A stretch of 34,246 nucleotides of DNA, taken from positions 1 through 34,246 of the forward strand of contig JAPLOA010000097.1 of the NCBI GenBank assembly GCA_026400835.1. The letters are read 5' to 3'. The notes beneath the pieces were generated by a model. It was given only the letters and a program-made list of their open reading frames with translations, searched no databases and was not told the origin of the DNA. A program made the position numbers and the translations under genes. Positions 1 through 8,212 of the stretch are shown here, in pieces (position 1 is the stretch's first letter; each line of letters starts with the position of its first letter). This DNA is from Planctomycetales bacterium (GTDB lineage Bacteria > Planctomycetota > Planctomycetia > Planctomycetales > Planctomycetaceae).

Positions 1-1
1 T

Positions 2-2656
2 TCACAATTTGACAATGCCTTTGATTCCGCGACGTCTACGTTTGATAACAGTGACTCAGGCATTACGGCAATCTATGACAACGCCGTCGCGGCCGCCGAA
101 ACTGGCTACACCAATGCCGTCGCAGCAGCCACAACAATTCGGACGAATGCTGAAGCATCTGCACAGTCGACTTTTACGGGACTGGTTCAAGCAGTCGGTG
201 CAGAATATGCGGGGGCTCTTGCAGGGCTTCAGGCTACTTATGATGCTGCTGCGGCCTCTGCACAGTCGGAATACAATTCGGCTTCTCTGGACGCGCAGTC
301 ATTATTCGATGCTTCGATGGCCAGTGCCACCGGCATTTACGACTCAGCGGTGGCGGCAGCGGAGTCGGCTTTTACGATCGCAACCACACCGATTAATGAA
401 GCACACGTGGCCGCAGTGGCCGGACTCCTGGCGACTTACCAGCAGAACCTGCAACAGTCAGCCTCTCAATATCAAACCGCTGTTCAGCCAGCGATTGCCA
501 CGCACACGACAGATGTTTCCGCGGCCAATAAAGCCTACAACGATGCGGTGGCTGGATTCCAACAGACGAAGAATGATGCCGACGCTGACTCTTCAGAGGC
601 ATTTCAGAAACGAGTTGACGATGCGGCCGACGATTACCACGACGCGGAAAACGCCTATTGGGCTTCGATGACTGGAGCGATGGCGGGCATGGGAATGGGC
701 ATGGGTGATCCATCCATTCTCTACAACGCCGCTAAGCAGTATGCCGTGGATGTGGCCTTTGCGGGTGTTGCCAAAACAGCTGCCGACGGAGCGTCTTCAG
801 TCGCGTTTGTCACCAGCGAGCGGCCTGCGGATACCACACGAGACCGGGCGATCAACTCTGCTGATAACGCATTAGCGGTCGCACAAGCCAACGCGGCAAA
901 AGCTCAGGCGTTGCGCAATGCAGATTTCAAAGCCACTTATCTCCGTGATCTTGCAGCCGAAAATGCCGTGTATCAGATCACGATCAATGGCTATCGCGCG
1001 ATCGCAGAGATCGCCAAAGCCGGGGCAAAACAGGTCTTCGACAAAGCTGCAAATGCGGCCAATGCCACGAAGGCGAGTTCTGTAGCCTCTGCAGAAATGA
1101 GCCGCACCATTTCGCTGGTCAATGCCGCAGCAGCGTATGCACTTGGCGATGTGGGTGCGTCTCTGACACAGGCGAATTCAATCGCTGATGCTCAAGAAGG
1201 ATTGACGAACTCGCTGGCCCAGGCGGCAGCCGCCTTCGTGCTCAGTGATGCGGCCGCACTGACGCAAGAATCGAAGGCGATCTCGGCAGCAGGTGCTCAG
1301 TTGTTGATTGGACAAGTGCAGGACGCAATGAGCTTTTTGTCCGCAATCAGCTCGGCCGCTGTGTCGTGGACCAGTTCCATCGCCAACGCCACATTCGCTG
1401 CGGCAACGGCAGGAGAATCGCCCTCCGAGGCGACTCTGAATGCAGCCAATGCGTGGAGACAATATTCGCTTGATGGATCCGCAGCGGAGTCGACTTCCGC
1501 CAGTTCAGGAATGTCTGCATTGGTGTCGTTTGTGACCACAACCATCATGGCAGCGAAGGCCGAGTCTGACGCGAAAGTCGACGCGGCAGAAGCACGGGTT
1601 GTGACCGAAGTTGGAAATGCTTTGACCGCCACCGCCGACGAAGCTGCCGCGGCCACGACAGCGGCGAAGACCGATGCTGGCGCGGAAGCAATTGCTGCTG
1701 GTGCTTCGATCCTGGCGGGACAGATCTTTGCGATTGCCGCTGCTGGAGCGGGCAAGGTCTTTGCGGATGCCAACATCGCCGCATCATTGACAGCATCCAA
1801 TGACGCCGCTGACGCGGTGCACACGTACGTAGTCGCTGCGATCGGAGTCAACCTGATCGCATCCACGGCCGCAACGGGATTTGCTCTGCTGCGTGAGAAC
1901 TCCGCCATCACAGCGATGACCACCGCGCAAAAGTCAGCGATCAACGCCACTCACACGGCAACGTTATCCAATCTGGCGGACGATCTCCTTGGACGCAATG
2001 CCAGCGAAGCACTCGACGACCCGATTGCAATTGCTGCGGCTGGAAATGCAGCCGCAGCGGCCAACAAAGCCGCTTGGGAAACCGTCCGAAATCTTCAGGC
2101 CCGCGCTGCCATCACCTTCGCTGGCACTGGACCCGGAGCTGGTGGATTTGCGATGGGGTTTGCAGGATTTACTGGGTGGGTCGGAGATCAGTTTCAGATG
2201 GCCTGGGGCTTGGGCGCGGGCGCCGTTGATGGTTTGGCAATGATCGTGAATGCGGCTACGTTTCATCAGGTTGACTGGCTCGACACCTATGTCGACGGCC
2301 AGATTGAAGCCAACGGCGGAACTTGGTCGCTCTACGGCGCAGGCAATGTTGCGGGGCATGTGGGAGTCTGTGCAGGCTACACTGCAGCCTTCATTGCCAC
2401 GTACTTCCCTGCCACCGTCTACCACTTCACCTCGTCCGCCGCTGCCAATTCAATTAATGCCTCTGGAGTAATCAGAGTCGGCGGCGGATTGTTCGGACAA
2501 GGCGTGTACGCATCGTCATTTAATAGTGCATTTCTGGCTCGACTAATGGGAGCCGGATCAACCGAAGTGGTGTTCAGCATTTCTGTTCATGGGATCACTA
2601 AGGTGCCGACGCTCATACCGGGTGCATGGCGAATACTGCATGCGATCATTCTTTGA
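2..2656 (+). CDS. C-terminal part of giant Ala-rich polymorphic toxin, ART-HYD1-like tip (5' partial)
   Basis: The reading frame is open from the window edge, so the N-terminus lies outside; 884 residues are visible. Residues 1 to about 690 are extremely rich in Ala with regularly spaced Asp, Ser and Thr, which suggests long helical or coiled-coil stalk segments. About 700-800 is a Gly/Ala-rich hydrophobic stretch (AWGLGAGAVDGLAMIVNA) of the kind that precedes toxin tips in large planctomycete proteins. The last ~78 residues, from YHFTSSAAANSINASGVI (about 807) through GGGLFGQGVYASSF, match my memory of the ART-HYD1 ADP-ribosyltransferase toxin pattern: an H near the start, then a G-x-G-V-Y block. 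The end, VPTLIPGAWRIL, also recurs in such tips. Inferred role: an exported toxin that modifies a target by ADP-ribosylation. A small membrane protein starts 28 bases after the stop. Catalytic competence is not shown; the tip is short and may be degenerate. Confidence 0.72.
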   Translation, partial: SQFDNAFDSATSTFDNSDSGITAIYDNAVAAAETGYTNAVAAATTIRTNAEASAQSTFTGLVQAVGAEYAGALAGLQATYDAAAASAQSEYNSASLDAQSLFDASMASATGIYDSAVAAAESAFTIATTPINEAHVAAVAGLLATYQQNLQQSASQYQTAVQPAIATHTTDVSAANKAYNDAVAGFQQTKNDADADSSEAFQKRVDDAADDYHDAENAYWASMTGAMAGMGMGMGDPSILYNAAKQYAVDVAFAGVAKTAADGASSVAFVTSERPADTTRDRAINSADNALAVAQANAAKAQALRNADFKATYLRDLAAENAVYQITINGYRAIAEIAKAGAKQVFDKAANAANATKASSVASAEMSRTISLVNAAAAYALGDVGASLTQANSIADAQEGLTNSLAQAAAAFVLSDAAALTQESKAISAAGAQLLIGQVQDAMSFLSAISSAAVSWTSSIANATFAAATAGESPSEATLNAANAWRQYSLDGSAAESTSASSGMSALVSFVTTTIMAAKAESDAKVDAAEARVVTEVGNALTATADEAAAATTAAKTDAGAEAIAAGASILAGQIFAIAAAGAGKVFADANIAASLTASNDAADAVHTYVVAAIGVNLIASTAATGFALLRENSAITAMTTAQKSAINATHTATLSNLADDLLGRNASEALDDPIAIAAAGNAAAAANKAAWETVRNLQARAAITFAGTGPGAGGFAMGFAGFTGWVGDQFQMAWGLGAGAVDGLAMIVNAATFHQVDWLDTYVDGQIEANGGTWSLYGAGNVAGHVGVCAGYTAAFIATYFPATVYHFTSSAAANSINASGVIRVGGGLFGQGVYASSFNSAFLARLMGAGSTEVVFSISVHGITKVPTLIPGAWRILHAIIL

Positions 2657-2683
2657 AGTCCTCAGAAATAGGGAATAGTTAAA

Positions 2684-2887
2684 TTGGTAAAGTCGTGGTT
2701 CGTTGTCATAGGTGTATTCTCAGCGCTGATGCTCACCGTCTATGTCGCGCACAGGAAACATGATTCGTGGATACTGTCCGCACTCCTGGCAGCAGTCGCG
2801 CTTGTATTTTCGGTGGCAGTTGGAGAGAGGATATACCGTTTCGTTGTTGGCCGTGATGACAGCAACGTTCAAGGCCGCAAGAATTGA
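2684..2887 (+). CDS. small two-TM membrane protein, candidate immunity protein
   Basis: 67 residues starting at a TTG codon with an AGGGA ribosome-binding site about 10 bases upstream. Two hydrophobic helices are visible, about residues 5-22 (WFVVIGVFSALMLTVYVA) and 29-46 (ILSALLAAVALVFSVAVG), followed by a charged tail. No family is recognised. It lies directly behind the toxin tip on the same strand, where polymorphic toxin loci usually place the immunity gene, so an immunity role is inferred from position alone. A membrane protein is an unexpected protector against a cytosolic ADP-ribosyltransferase, so it may be an unrelated small gene. Confidence 0.5.
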   Translation: MVKSWFVVIGVFSALMLTVYVAHRKHDSWILSALLAAVALVFSVAVGERIYRFVVGRDDSNVQGRKN

Positions 2888-3235
2888 CGGAGAACAAATC
2901 GTGTCTAGAAAATGGCAGGGGGAGTAAAAGGTGTCCGGAACCGTTGTTTGCGATTTTACTGGATGAGAATTCCTCGAGAGTAAATCCTGTTCTTGTTAAT
3001 TGCCAATTGCCATACAACAGCGTAAATCATTACGGCATGAGTCCGCAAACGTACGCTGGGTGGCACAGCCAGAATGGGCTGTGTTGCAAAGCAACAAGAA
3101 GCAGACGTGTCCGTGTCCAGTTTTCATGGCATGCTGGATTCCAGAAGACAGCTTTCCCGTGAGCTTCTTGTGGCTGCGGCACACTTCCAGTCGGGGGAAG
3201 TGCCACCCGGTGATCAGGATGTTGGGAGCGGCATT
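2888..3235 (+). other. gene-poor stretch with one GGTGTC/GGAACCGTT element
   Basis: No convincing gene is seen. The stretch contains one copy of a dispersed element (2926-2947, AAAAGGTGTCCGGAACCGTT) and near 3060-3085 an imperfect inverted repeat (GGCACAGCC then GGGCTGTGTT). The reading frame that runs into the next gene from 3074 has no plausible start before 3236. Confidence 0.4.
2926..2947 (+). repeat. dispersed element, copy 1 (GGTGTCCGGAACCGTT)
   Basis: The core AAAAGGTGTC-GGAACCGTT recurs in the next 1 kb: at 3701-3718 (GTGTCAGGAACAGT), at 3812-3852 with about 18 extra bases inside, and inverted at 3891-3914. Such short GTGTCAGGAACC-type sequences are, from memory, commonly found near Y1 (HUH) transposase genes, but no intact transposase is adjacent here. 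Confidence 0.45.
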
Positions 3236-3679
3236 ATGACTACGGTGATCTCGGTGGCAATTCTCGCGGTTGCCTTCAAAGTTATACCGCTCTTTGCAAC
3301 AGCCTCAATCCCAAAAATCAAGCCCCCCATGTCCGTACAGAGTGTGGTCTTGATAGAGGCGATTTATGGTGCTGCTCAATTGCTTTACGTTCCGACTCTT
3401 TTGTTGCCTGATATTTTTGGACTCGTGCCCTTATCCTGTGGTGACTTTACGCTAGCTCTGTCCGTGCTGGTTGGAATGATCTGGGTGGTGATCGCAATTA
3501 ACCTGCAGCATGGAGCTCGGATCGCGTGGGTTGCCTTGATCGCACTTTCCATTGTTCGTTCTCTTGATTCGCTGGCAGGACTATTGATCTCTTTGGTTTC
3601 TATGCTCTTGCTACTGGGACCACAGGGATCAAGACGCTTCTTTTTTGATGGCGGAAAAACCAAAGACATTACGTGCTGA
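3236..3679 (+). CDS. hypothetical polytopic membrane protein
   Basis: 147 residues. The ATG at 3236 is chosen because a GGGAG ribosome-binding site lies about 9 bases upstream and the hydrophobic protein begins exactly there; upstream in-frame sequence reads as non-coding. About four to five membrane helices are visible: residues 4-22, 34-57, 71-90 and 95-128. The tail after the last helix (GPQGSRRFFFDGG) is positively charged, suggesting a cytoplasmic C-terminus. No enzymatic motif is seen. It is the second small membrane gene behind the ART-like toxin, so it could belong to the toxin/immunity neighbourhood, but a dispersed repeat separates it from the first and the link is weak. Confidence 0.55.
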   Translation: MTTVISVAILAVAFKVIPLFATASIPKIKPPMSVQSVVLIEAIYGAAQLLYVPTLLLPDIFGLVPLSCGDFTLALSVLVGMIWVVIAINLQHGARIAWVALIALSIVRSLDSLAGLLISLVSMLLLLGPQGSRRFFFDGGKTKDITC

Positions 3680-4229
3680 ACGGAGGAAAAAGCTGTCTGC
3701 GGCGTGTCAGGAACAGTCTGTTGGCAAGCGAGCGGTATTGCAGAGCCGAACGGATTTCAATGCCGTCGAGGCAAAGTCTGCAAAGAAGTAATCACGAATG
3801 ATTTCGAGCAGAAAAGGTGTCAGAGCAGAAATGGTGGCAGGAACCGTTGATTTGGAATTCAAATCAATGCCGACCTGTCTCTATACGAATAAACGGTTCC
3901 TGACAACTTTTTTTGCCTCTTGCAAATACGACAGAGGGTGCATGCCTGGGACCTTGTTCTTCATCTTAGCGTTTCCTTTCCGAATCATCCGTACATGAAT
4001 CGATGGAAGAAGAACCGCAAACCGAACTGCGTCAGCGGGATATTGATCAAGTACCGGTTATAAGCCGCATATCGAAATCAGCAGCCCGCTGTCCGCAGGT
4101 AACTACCTTCGTCGTTCCAACGCACCTGAGATGGCCTAAGATTCCGGGAGTCATGATTCCACGGCGTCCAGACCACTCTTTGCCTCGGCGTCGCGGTCCG
4201 ATACGCCGACAAGATCGTTACAGCCGTCA
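3680..4229. other. 550 bp without a convincing gene; repeat graveyard
   Basis: Several short open frames exist but none shows a family motif, a good ribosome-binding site or sensible amino-acid composition. The left half holds three copies or fragments of the GTGTCAGGAACC-like element, including a direct/inverted pair. The right half (about 3990-4229) shows nothing recognisable. It leads into the broken repeat protein on the minus strand. Confidence 0.45.
3812..3914. repeat. inverted pair of the GGTGTCAGGAACCGTT element
   Basis: The left unit at 3812-3852 reads AAAAGGTGTCA, about 18 extra bases, then GGAACCGTT. The right unit at 3891-3914 is inverted and reads AAACGGTTCCTGACAAC followed by a T run. 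GGAACCGTT (3841-3849) and AACGGTTCC (3892-3900) can pair, giving a hairpin with a loop of about 42 bases; the trailing T run could also act as a terminator for plus-strand transcripts. A further partial unit, GTGTCAGGAACAGTC, lies at about 3704-3718. Confidence 0.5.
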
Positions 4230-4902
4230 TTATTTTGTCCAGCCATTTACATTAAGGCCTGGCGAGACAACGCCCGTGTCGAGCCCTGCTCCACCATCAA
4301 GACGAGCTGCAAACAATGACTCAGACTTCCCGAGATTCTGCACGAACAGATAAAGTCGATCTTCACCATCACCGCCCAGTACCGATAGGAGGACAGGGCC
4401 ATCCTGAACACTGGCAGGATCGCTTTCCGATGGAGGATTGAGCTCCCCCGGCTCAAGGTCCAGCATCAGATTGAACAGATCGTTCCCTGCACCCCCTTCA
4501 AAGATCATGTCGAGCGTTCCAGCAGGCGTTATGCAGGGCTGCAGTAGTCCAGTCAGTCGATCGTTGCCCAGATCTCCCCGAAAATTGAAACTGACGCGGC
4601 TATTGGCAATCAGCGTTGGCGTGAACGCAGTCGTAGTTCGTGAGGCGGAGGTAGCAGAGAGCTCAACGGAGTGATCTCCAGTGCCACCGCTGGCGATCAG
4701 ATCCAGTCCGGCGTTCACTTGGACCGTTTCCAGCGACTGCTGAACAACGTCACTTCCGGCACCTCCCTGCAGATCGATCGTTACTCGACCGTTTAGATTC
4801 ACATTGCGCGCAGCACTCTGAATATTGTTGTTGCCGTCGCCTCCGTTCAGCGACAGATCAATTGTTCCGTTTGCGTCGCCCGCAGGAGTTGCATTGGACA
4901 GC
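4230..4902 (-). pseudogene. C-terminal remnant of an Asp/Gly-rich repeat (RTX-like) surface protein
   Basis: On the minus strand the frame reads sensible repeat-protein sequence from about 4902 to the TAA at 4230. Several GG-x-G-x-D type motifs are present: NGGDGNNNIQ, QGGAGSDVVQ, EGGAGNDLFN, GGDGEDRLYL and DGGAGLDTGV. These resemble calcium-binding RTX-like nonapeptides in beta-roll surface proteins. About 220 residues survive. No start or signal peptide exists: upstream of about 4905 the frame leaves this protein and runs antisense-like through the kinase gene to a stop at 4956. The piece is therefore the severed tail of a larger gene, fused next to the kinase. The last residues (NVNGWTK) show no anchoring motif. 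A GTG at 4802 could start a shorter product, but expression is doubtful. Confidence 0.6.
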
Positions 4903-5473
4903 CGCTCACTGTCTGCCTTTGGCCGTTGGGCTCCAGCATTCGAACCAGCCCAAAGTCAGCAAGTTTTACGCATCCGCTTTCGGATTGGATCATATTTGAT
5001 GGCTTGATATCGCGATGAACGACACCCATCTCATGAGCAGCCGCGAGGCCTTGACATGCATCAGCCAGAATATGCGTCGCTTCGATCCAGCTCAGAGGTT
5101 GCGTGCGAATCATGTCCTGCAGATTCAGGCCACGGACGAGTTCCAGTACGATGTAGTGTTGCCCCTGAAACTGATCGGCATCGTAGACCGCGACGATATT
5201 TCGATGATTGATCCCAGCAACAGACGGCGCTTCCTGCAGAAATCTCTGAATTGCCGATGGTTGATGGTTCAGCGTTCGAGGCAACATCTTGATGGCGACG
5301 GGGCGATCCAGCACGCTGTCATAGGCCTCATAGACAACTCCCATTCCGCCCCGCCCCAGCTCTCCGACAATCCGGAACTTACCAATCCACGTGCCTTCGT
5401 TGATCCGTGTATCAGAAAGTGTCGGTGAGTGAACAATATCGCAGATCGGACGTCTTTGAGACTGAACTCGCAT
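4847..5473 (-). pseudogene. truncated Hanks-type Ser/Thr protein kinase
   Basis: 208 residues. The N-lobe and first part of the catalytic core are clear: glycine loop GELGRGGMGVV (37-47), catalytic lysine in VAIKML (K62), HRDIKPSN (153-160) and DFG in LADFGLV (173-175). After about residue 190 the kinase sequence stops: there is no activation-loop end, no APE and no C-lobe, and the frame ends in QTEQLICR within the DNA of the repeat-protein remnant. Planctomycete kinases of this class usually run far longer, often with membrane and WD40 or TPR parts. The protein cannot fold as an active kinase. The break near 4895-4920 coincides with the beginning of the RTX-like remnant in another frame, so a deletion between two genes is the simplest explanation. 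The ATG at 5473 has only a weak ribosome-binding site. Confidence 0.75.
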
Positions 5474-6031
5474 GGCAGAGGGATTCCCGGCACTGTTCGA
5501 TTTTGGGCCGCAGGCGCATCGTTTTGCGAGGTGAGAGAAACCCTCACCTCAACAATTTCCTGCAGAATTCTCGCCAGAGGACGGCATTCCTGCGAAAGCA
5601 AACTGCATACCGGCAATACTACGATCTCACTTTTCTGATCCCGCACGGTTCACTTCTCAACCTTCCGTTTCAGGAGGGTGATGCAGCCTCAAGACTGCAA
5701 AACGGTGAACAGTCAATGCCCCCAATAACTTCCGGTTTTTCATAATGGCCAGATCGCGTGCTCTGCGGAAGTGTTTTGTCCCTTGATCTGCGAGTGAAGA
5801 TAGCTCCGCGGGGACAAGCCCTTGTCATGTCCTGGAGACCAGGGGCTTATGTTCATGCGATCGGCGAAAAACTTGACGAACATAAGAATCGCGTGTCTCA
5901 GTCATGACACAAGACTGGAGGTAAGAATCGACGTATCTCGCCGCGAGGAACTTCCGGCTGAATTGAATAACTGGGGAGAACACAGCAAGATTCTGGAAAA
6001 TCTTTCAGCCAGTGACTCGGGGGATCAATTC
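5474..6031. other. intergenic region with a hairpin, upstream of the peptidase gene
   Basis: No gene is supported. A hairpin can form at 5816-5848 (AAGCCCTTG pairing with CAGGGGCTT, loop of about 15 bases). The peptidase reading frame stays open upstream of its start, to 5822, but that extension has no secretion-like or domain-like sequence. Minus-strand sequence upstream of the kinase (to about 5646) contains an open frame without recognisable motifs. Confidence 0.35.
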
Positions 6032-8173
6032 ATGCATCGTCTTTTTGTAGCAACTCTGATCGTTTCCGGAACCATCACAGGTTTTATCGTTTGTTCCTCA
6101 TTGAACGCTCAGGAATCAAATCTCGTGTATCCGACGACTCGCACTGTGGAACAGACAGACGACTTTCACGGAACGAAAGTTCCCGACCCTTATCGCTGGC
6201 TGGAAGACGATGTGCGCACTTCGAAGGAAGTTGCCGACTGGGTGACAGAACAAAACAAGGTGACCTTCGGCTTTTTGAAATCGATTCCTCAGCGCGAGAC
6301 CATCCAAAAGCGAATGACGGAATTGTGGAACTACGAAAAGATCGGAGCCCCCTTTAAGCGAGGTGGACGCTATTACTTCTTTCGCAACGACGGTCTGCAA
6401 AATCAGAACGTGCTGTATCAGCAGGAAACGCTCGAAGGTGAGGCGAAGGTCTTGCTGGACCCGAACACCTGGTCCAAAGAGGGTACTGTTGCGTTGTCAG
6501 GCTCGGCTTTCAGTGACGACGGACGGTATGTCGCTTACGGGATTCAGGACGCTGGCTCGGACTGGAACACGTGGAAGATTATGGACATCGAATCAGGCAA
6601 AGTGCTGGAGGACGAACTGAAGTGGGTCAAGTTCAGTGGAGCCGAATGGACGCCTGACAGCAAAGGATTCTTCTATGCTCGTTATCCGCAGCCTGAAGAA
6701 GGAGTCGCGTTTACTTCACTCAATGCCAACATGAAGGTTTATTATCACCGCGTTGGCACTCCGCAGTCCTCTGACGTTCTGGTTTATGAGCGTCCTGATC
6801 AGCCAGACTGGGGTTTTCAACTCAGCGTTTCAGAAGACGGCCGCTATCTGATCATTACCGTTTGGCTGGGTACCGACGACCGCTATCGCATCGTCGTTAA
6901 AGATCTCACCGAACCTTACGGTTTGCCGACCGAACTGATCAGCAACTTTGACCACGAATATTCCTTTGTCGGAAATGATGGCCATGTCCTGTACTTCAAG
7001 ACTAACCTTGATGCCGCGAACAAACGTGTGATCGCTATCGACCTCAAAAAGCCGGGGAAAGAGTACTGGAAGGAGATCATCGCTCAATCTGACAACGCGA
7101 TGGACAGTGTCGGAATCGTGGGCAATATGTTCGTCTGTAACTATCTGAAGGATGCAAAGACGCAGGTTCGCCTGCATGCTATGGATGGGACATTTGTACG
7201 CGAGGTTGAGTTTCCCGGGATCGGCACAGCGACAGGTTTTGACGGCCGCCGCAAAGATACCGACGTGTTCTATTCCTTCAGCAGCTTTGCAACTCCGCCG
7301 ACGACTTACCGATACAATATGATCACGGGTGTGAGCACTCTGTATCGTAAAGCCGAGGTTAAATTTAATCAGGACGACTACGAGACGAAACAGGTCTTCT
7401 ATACCAGTAAAGACGGCACGAAAGTGCCGATGTTCATTACTCACAAGAAGGGCCTGAAACTTGATGGCAACAATCCCACGCTGCTTTATGGCTACGGTGG
7501 TTTCAATATTTCCATCACTCCCAGCTTCAGCGTTGGCCGCGTGACGTGGATGGAAATGGGCGGTGTCTATGCAGTCGCGAATCTGCGTGGAGGCGGTGAA
7601 TACGGTGAGCGCTGGCACAAGGCCGGCACAAAACTGAACAAGCAAAACGTCTTTGACGACTTTATCGCGGCGGCGGAATGGCTGATTGAAAACAAGTACA
7701 CCTCGTCAAAGAAGCTGGCTATTCAGGGCCGCAGCAACGGCGGCCTGCTTGTGGGAGCCTGTATGACTCAGCGACCAGATCTCTACGGCGCGTGTCTTCC
7801 CGGGGTGGGAGTGATGGATATGCTGCGATTCCAGAAGTTCACTGCCGGCCGATTCTGGACGGATGATTTTGGAAGTGCTGATGTCCGGGAAGAATTCCCC
7901 GCGCTGCTGAAGTATTCGCCTTATCACAATCTCAAGGGTGGTGTTCGCTATCCGGCGACGCTCATCACAACAGCGGATACCGATGACCGAGTTGTCCCGG
8001 GGCATAGCTTCAAGTTTGCGGCCCGGATTCAGGCGAGTCAGTCAGGGACAGCTCCGACGTTGATCCGGATTGAAACCTCCGCAGGCCATGGTGCCGGAAA
8101 ACCGACGGCCAAGATTATTGAAGAGGCTTCAGATGAACTGGCGTTCCTGGTGAAGTCGCTGGAGATGAAGTGA
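6032..8173 (+). CDS. prolyl oligopeptidase family serine peptidase (S9A), exported
   Basis: 713 residues from the ATG at 6032, chosen because a GGGGGAT ribosome-binding site precedes it and a signal peptide follows (MHRLFVATLIVSGTITGFIV, likely cleaved near LNAQES). The S9A order is complete. The N-terminal part (DPYRWLEDD, about 50-60) leads into a seven-bladed propeller of repeated GRY and W motifs, then the alpha/beta-hydrolase domain. The nucleophile is Ser568 in GRSNGG, the acid lies in TADTDDRVVP (about 647-656) and the base is His686 in AGHGAG. Length matches the family (about 700). It cleaves short peptides after proline, probably in the periplasm-like compartment. It is a single gene, convergent with the next. 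The spacing of catalytic residues is normal and I see no defect. Family assignment is very secure; the physiological substrate is unknown. Confidence 0.95.
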   Translation: MHRLFVATLIVSGTITGFIVCSSLNAQESNLVYPTTRTVEQTDDFHGTKVPDPYRWLEDDVRTSKEVADWVTEQNKVTFGFLKSIPQRETIQKRMTELWNYEKIGAPFKRGGRYYFFRNDGLQNQNVLYQQETLEGEAKVLLDPNTWSKEGTVALSGSAFSDDGRYVAYGIQDAGSDWNTWKIMDIESGKVLEDELKWVKFSGAEWTPDSKGFFYARYPQPEEGVAFTSLNANMKVYYHRVGTPQSSDVLVYERPDQPDWGFQLSVSEDGRYLIITVWLGTDDRYRIVVKDLTEPYGLPTELISNFDHEYSFVGNDGHVLYFKTNLDAANKRVIAIDLKKPGKEYWKEIIAQSDNAMDSVGIVGNMFVCNYLKDAKTQVRLHAMDGTFVREVEFPGIGTATGFDGRRKDTDVFYSFSSFATPPTTYRYNMITGVSTLYRKAEVKFNQDDYETKQVFYTSKDGTKVPMFITHKKGLKLDGNNPTLLYGYGGFNISITPSFSVGRVTWMEMGGVYAVANLRGGGEYGERWHKAGTKLNKQNVFDDFIAAAEWLIENKYTSSKKLAIQGRSNGGLLVGACMTQRPDLYGACLPGVGVMDMLRFQKFTAGRFWTDDFGSADVREEFPALLKYSPYHNLKGGVRYPATLITTADTDDRVVPGHSFKFAARIQASQSGTAPTLIRIETSAGHGAGKPTAKIIEEASDELAFLVKSLEMK

Positions 8174-8190
8174 TCCGGAACACGATGTTT

Positions 8191-8212
8191 CTGAACGTAT
8201 GGCAATGTTCAG
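8191..8212. terminator. hairpin between convergent genes, possible bidirectional terminator
   Basis: CTGAAC and GTTCAG form a perfect 6-bp stem with a 10-base loop, extendable through GTTT/AAAC with a 2-base bulge. It fills the 39-bp gap between the convergent peptidase and acyltransferase genes. There is no T run of useful length, so factor-independent termination is uncertain. Confidence 0.35.

Noticed and set aside
1297-1950. Long minus-strand open frame (217 codons) inside the Ala-rich toxin
   Set aside because: It is Ala/Ser-rich because it mirrors the Ala-rich plus-strand gene; no start signal or motif of its own.
2888-4229. CRISPR array or attachment sites
   Set aside because: The repeats are few, irregularly spaced and of different orientation, with no regular spacers; no tRNA or integrase gene is visible in the window.
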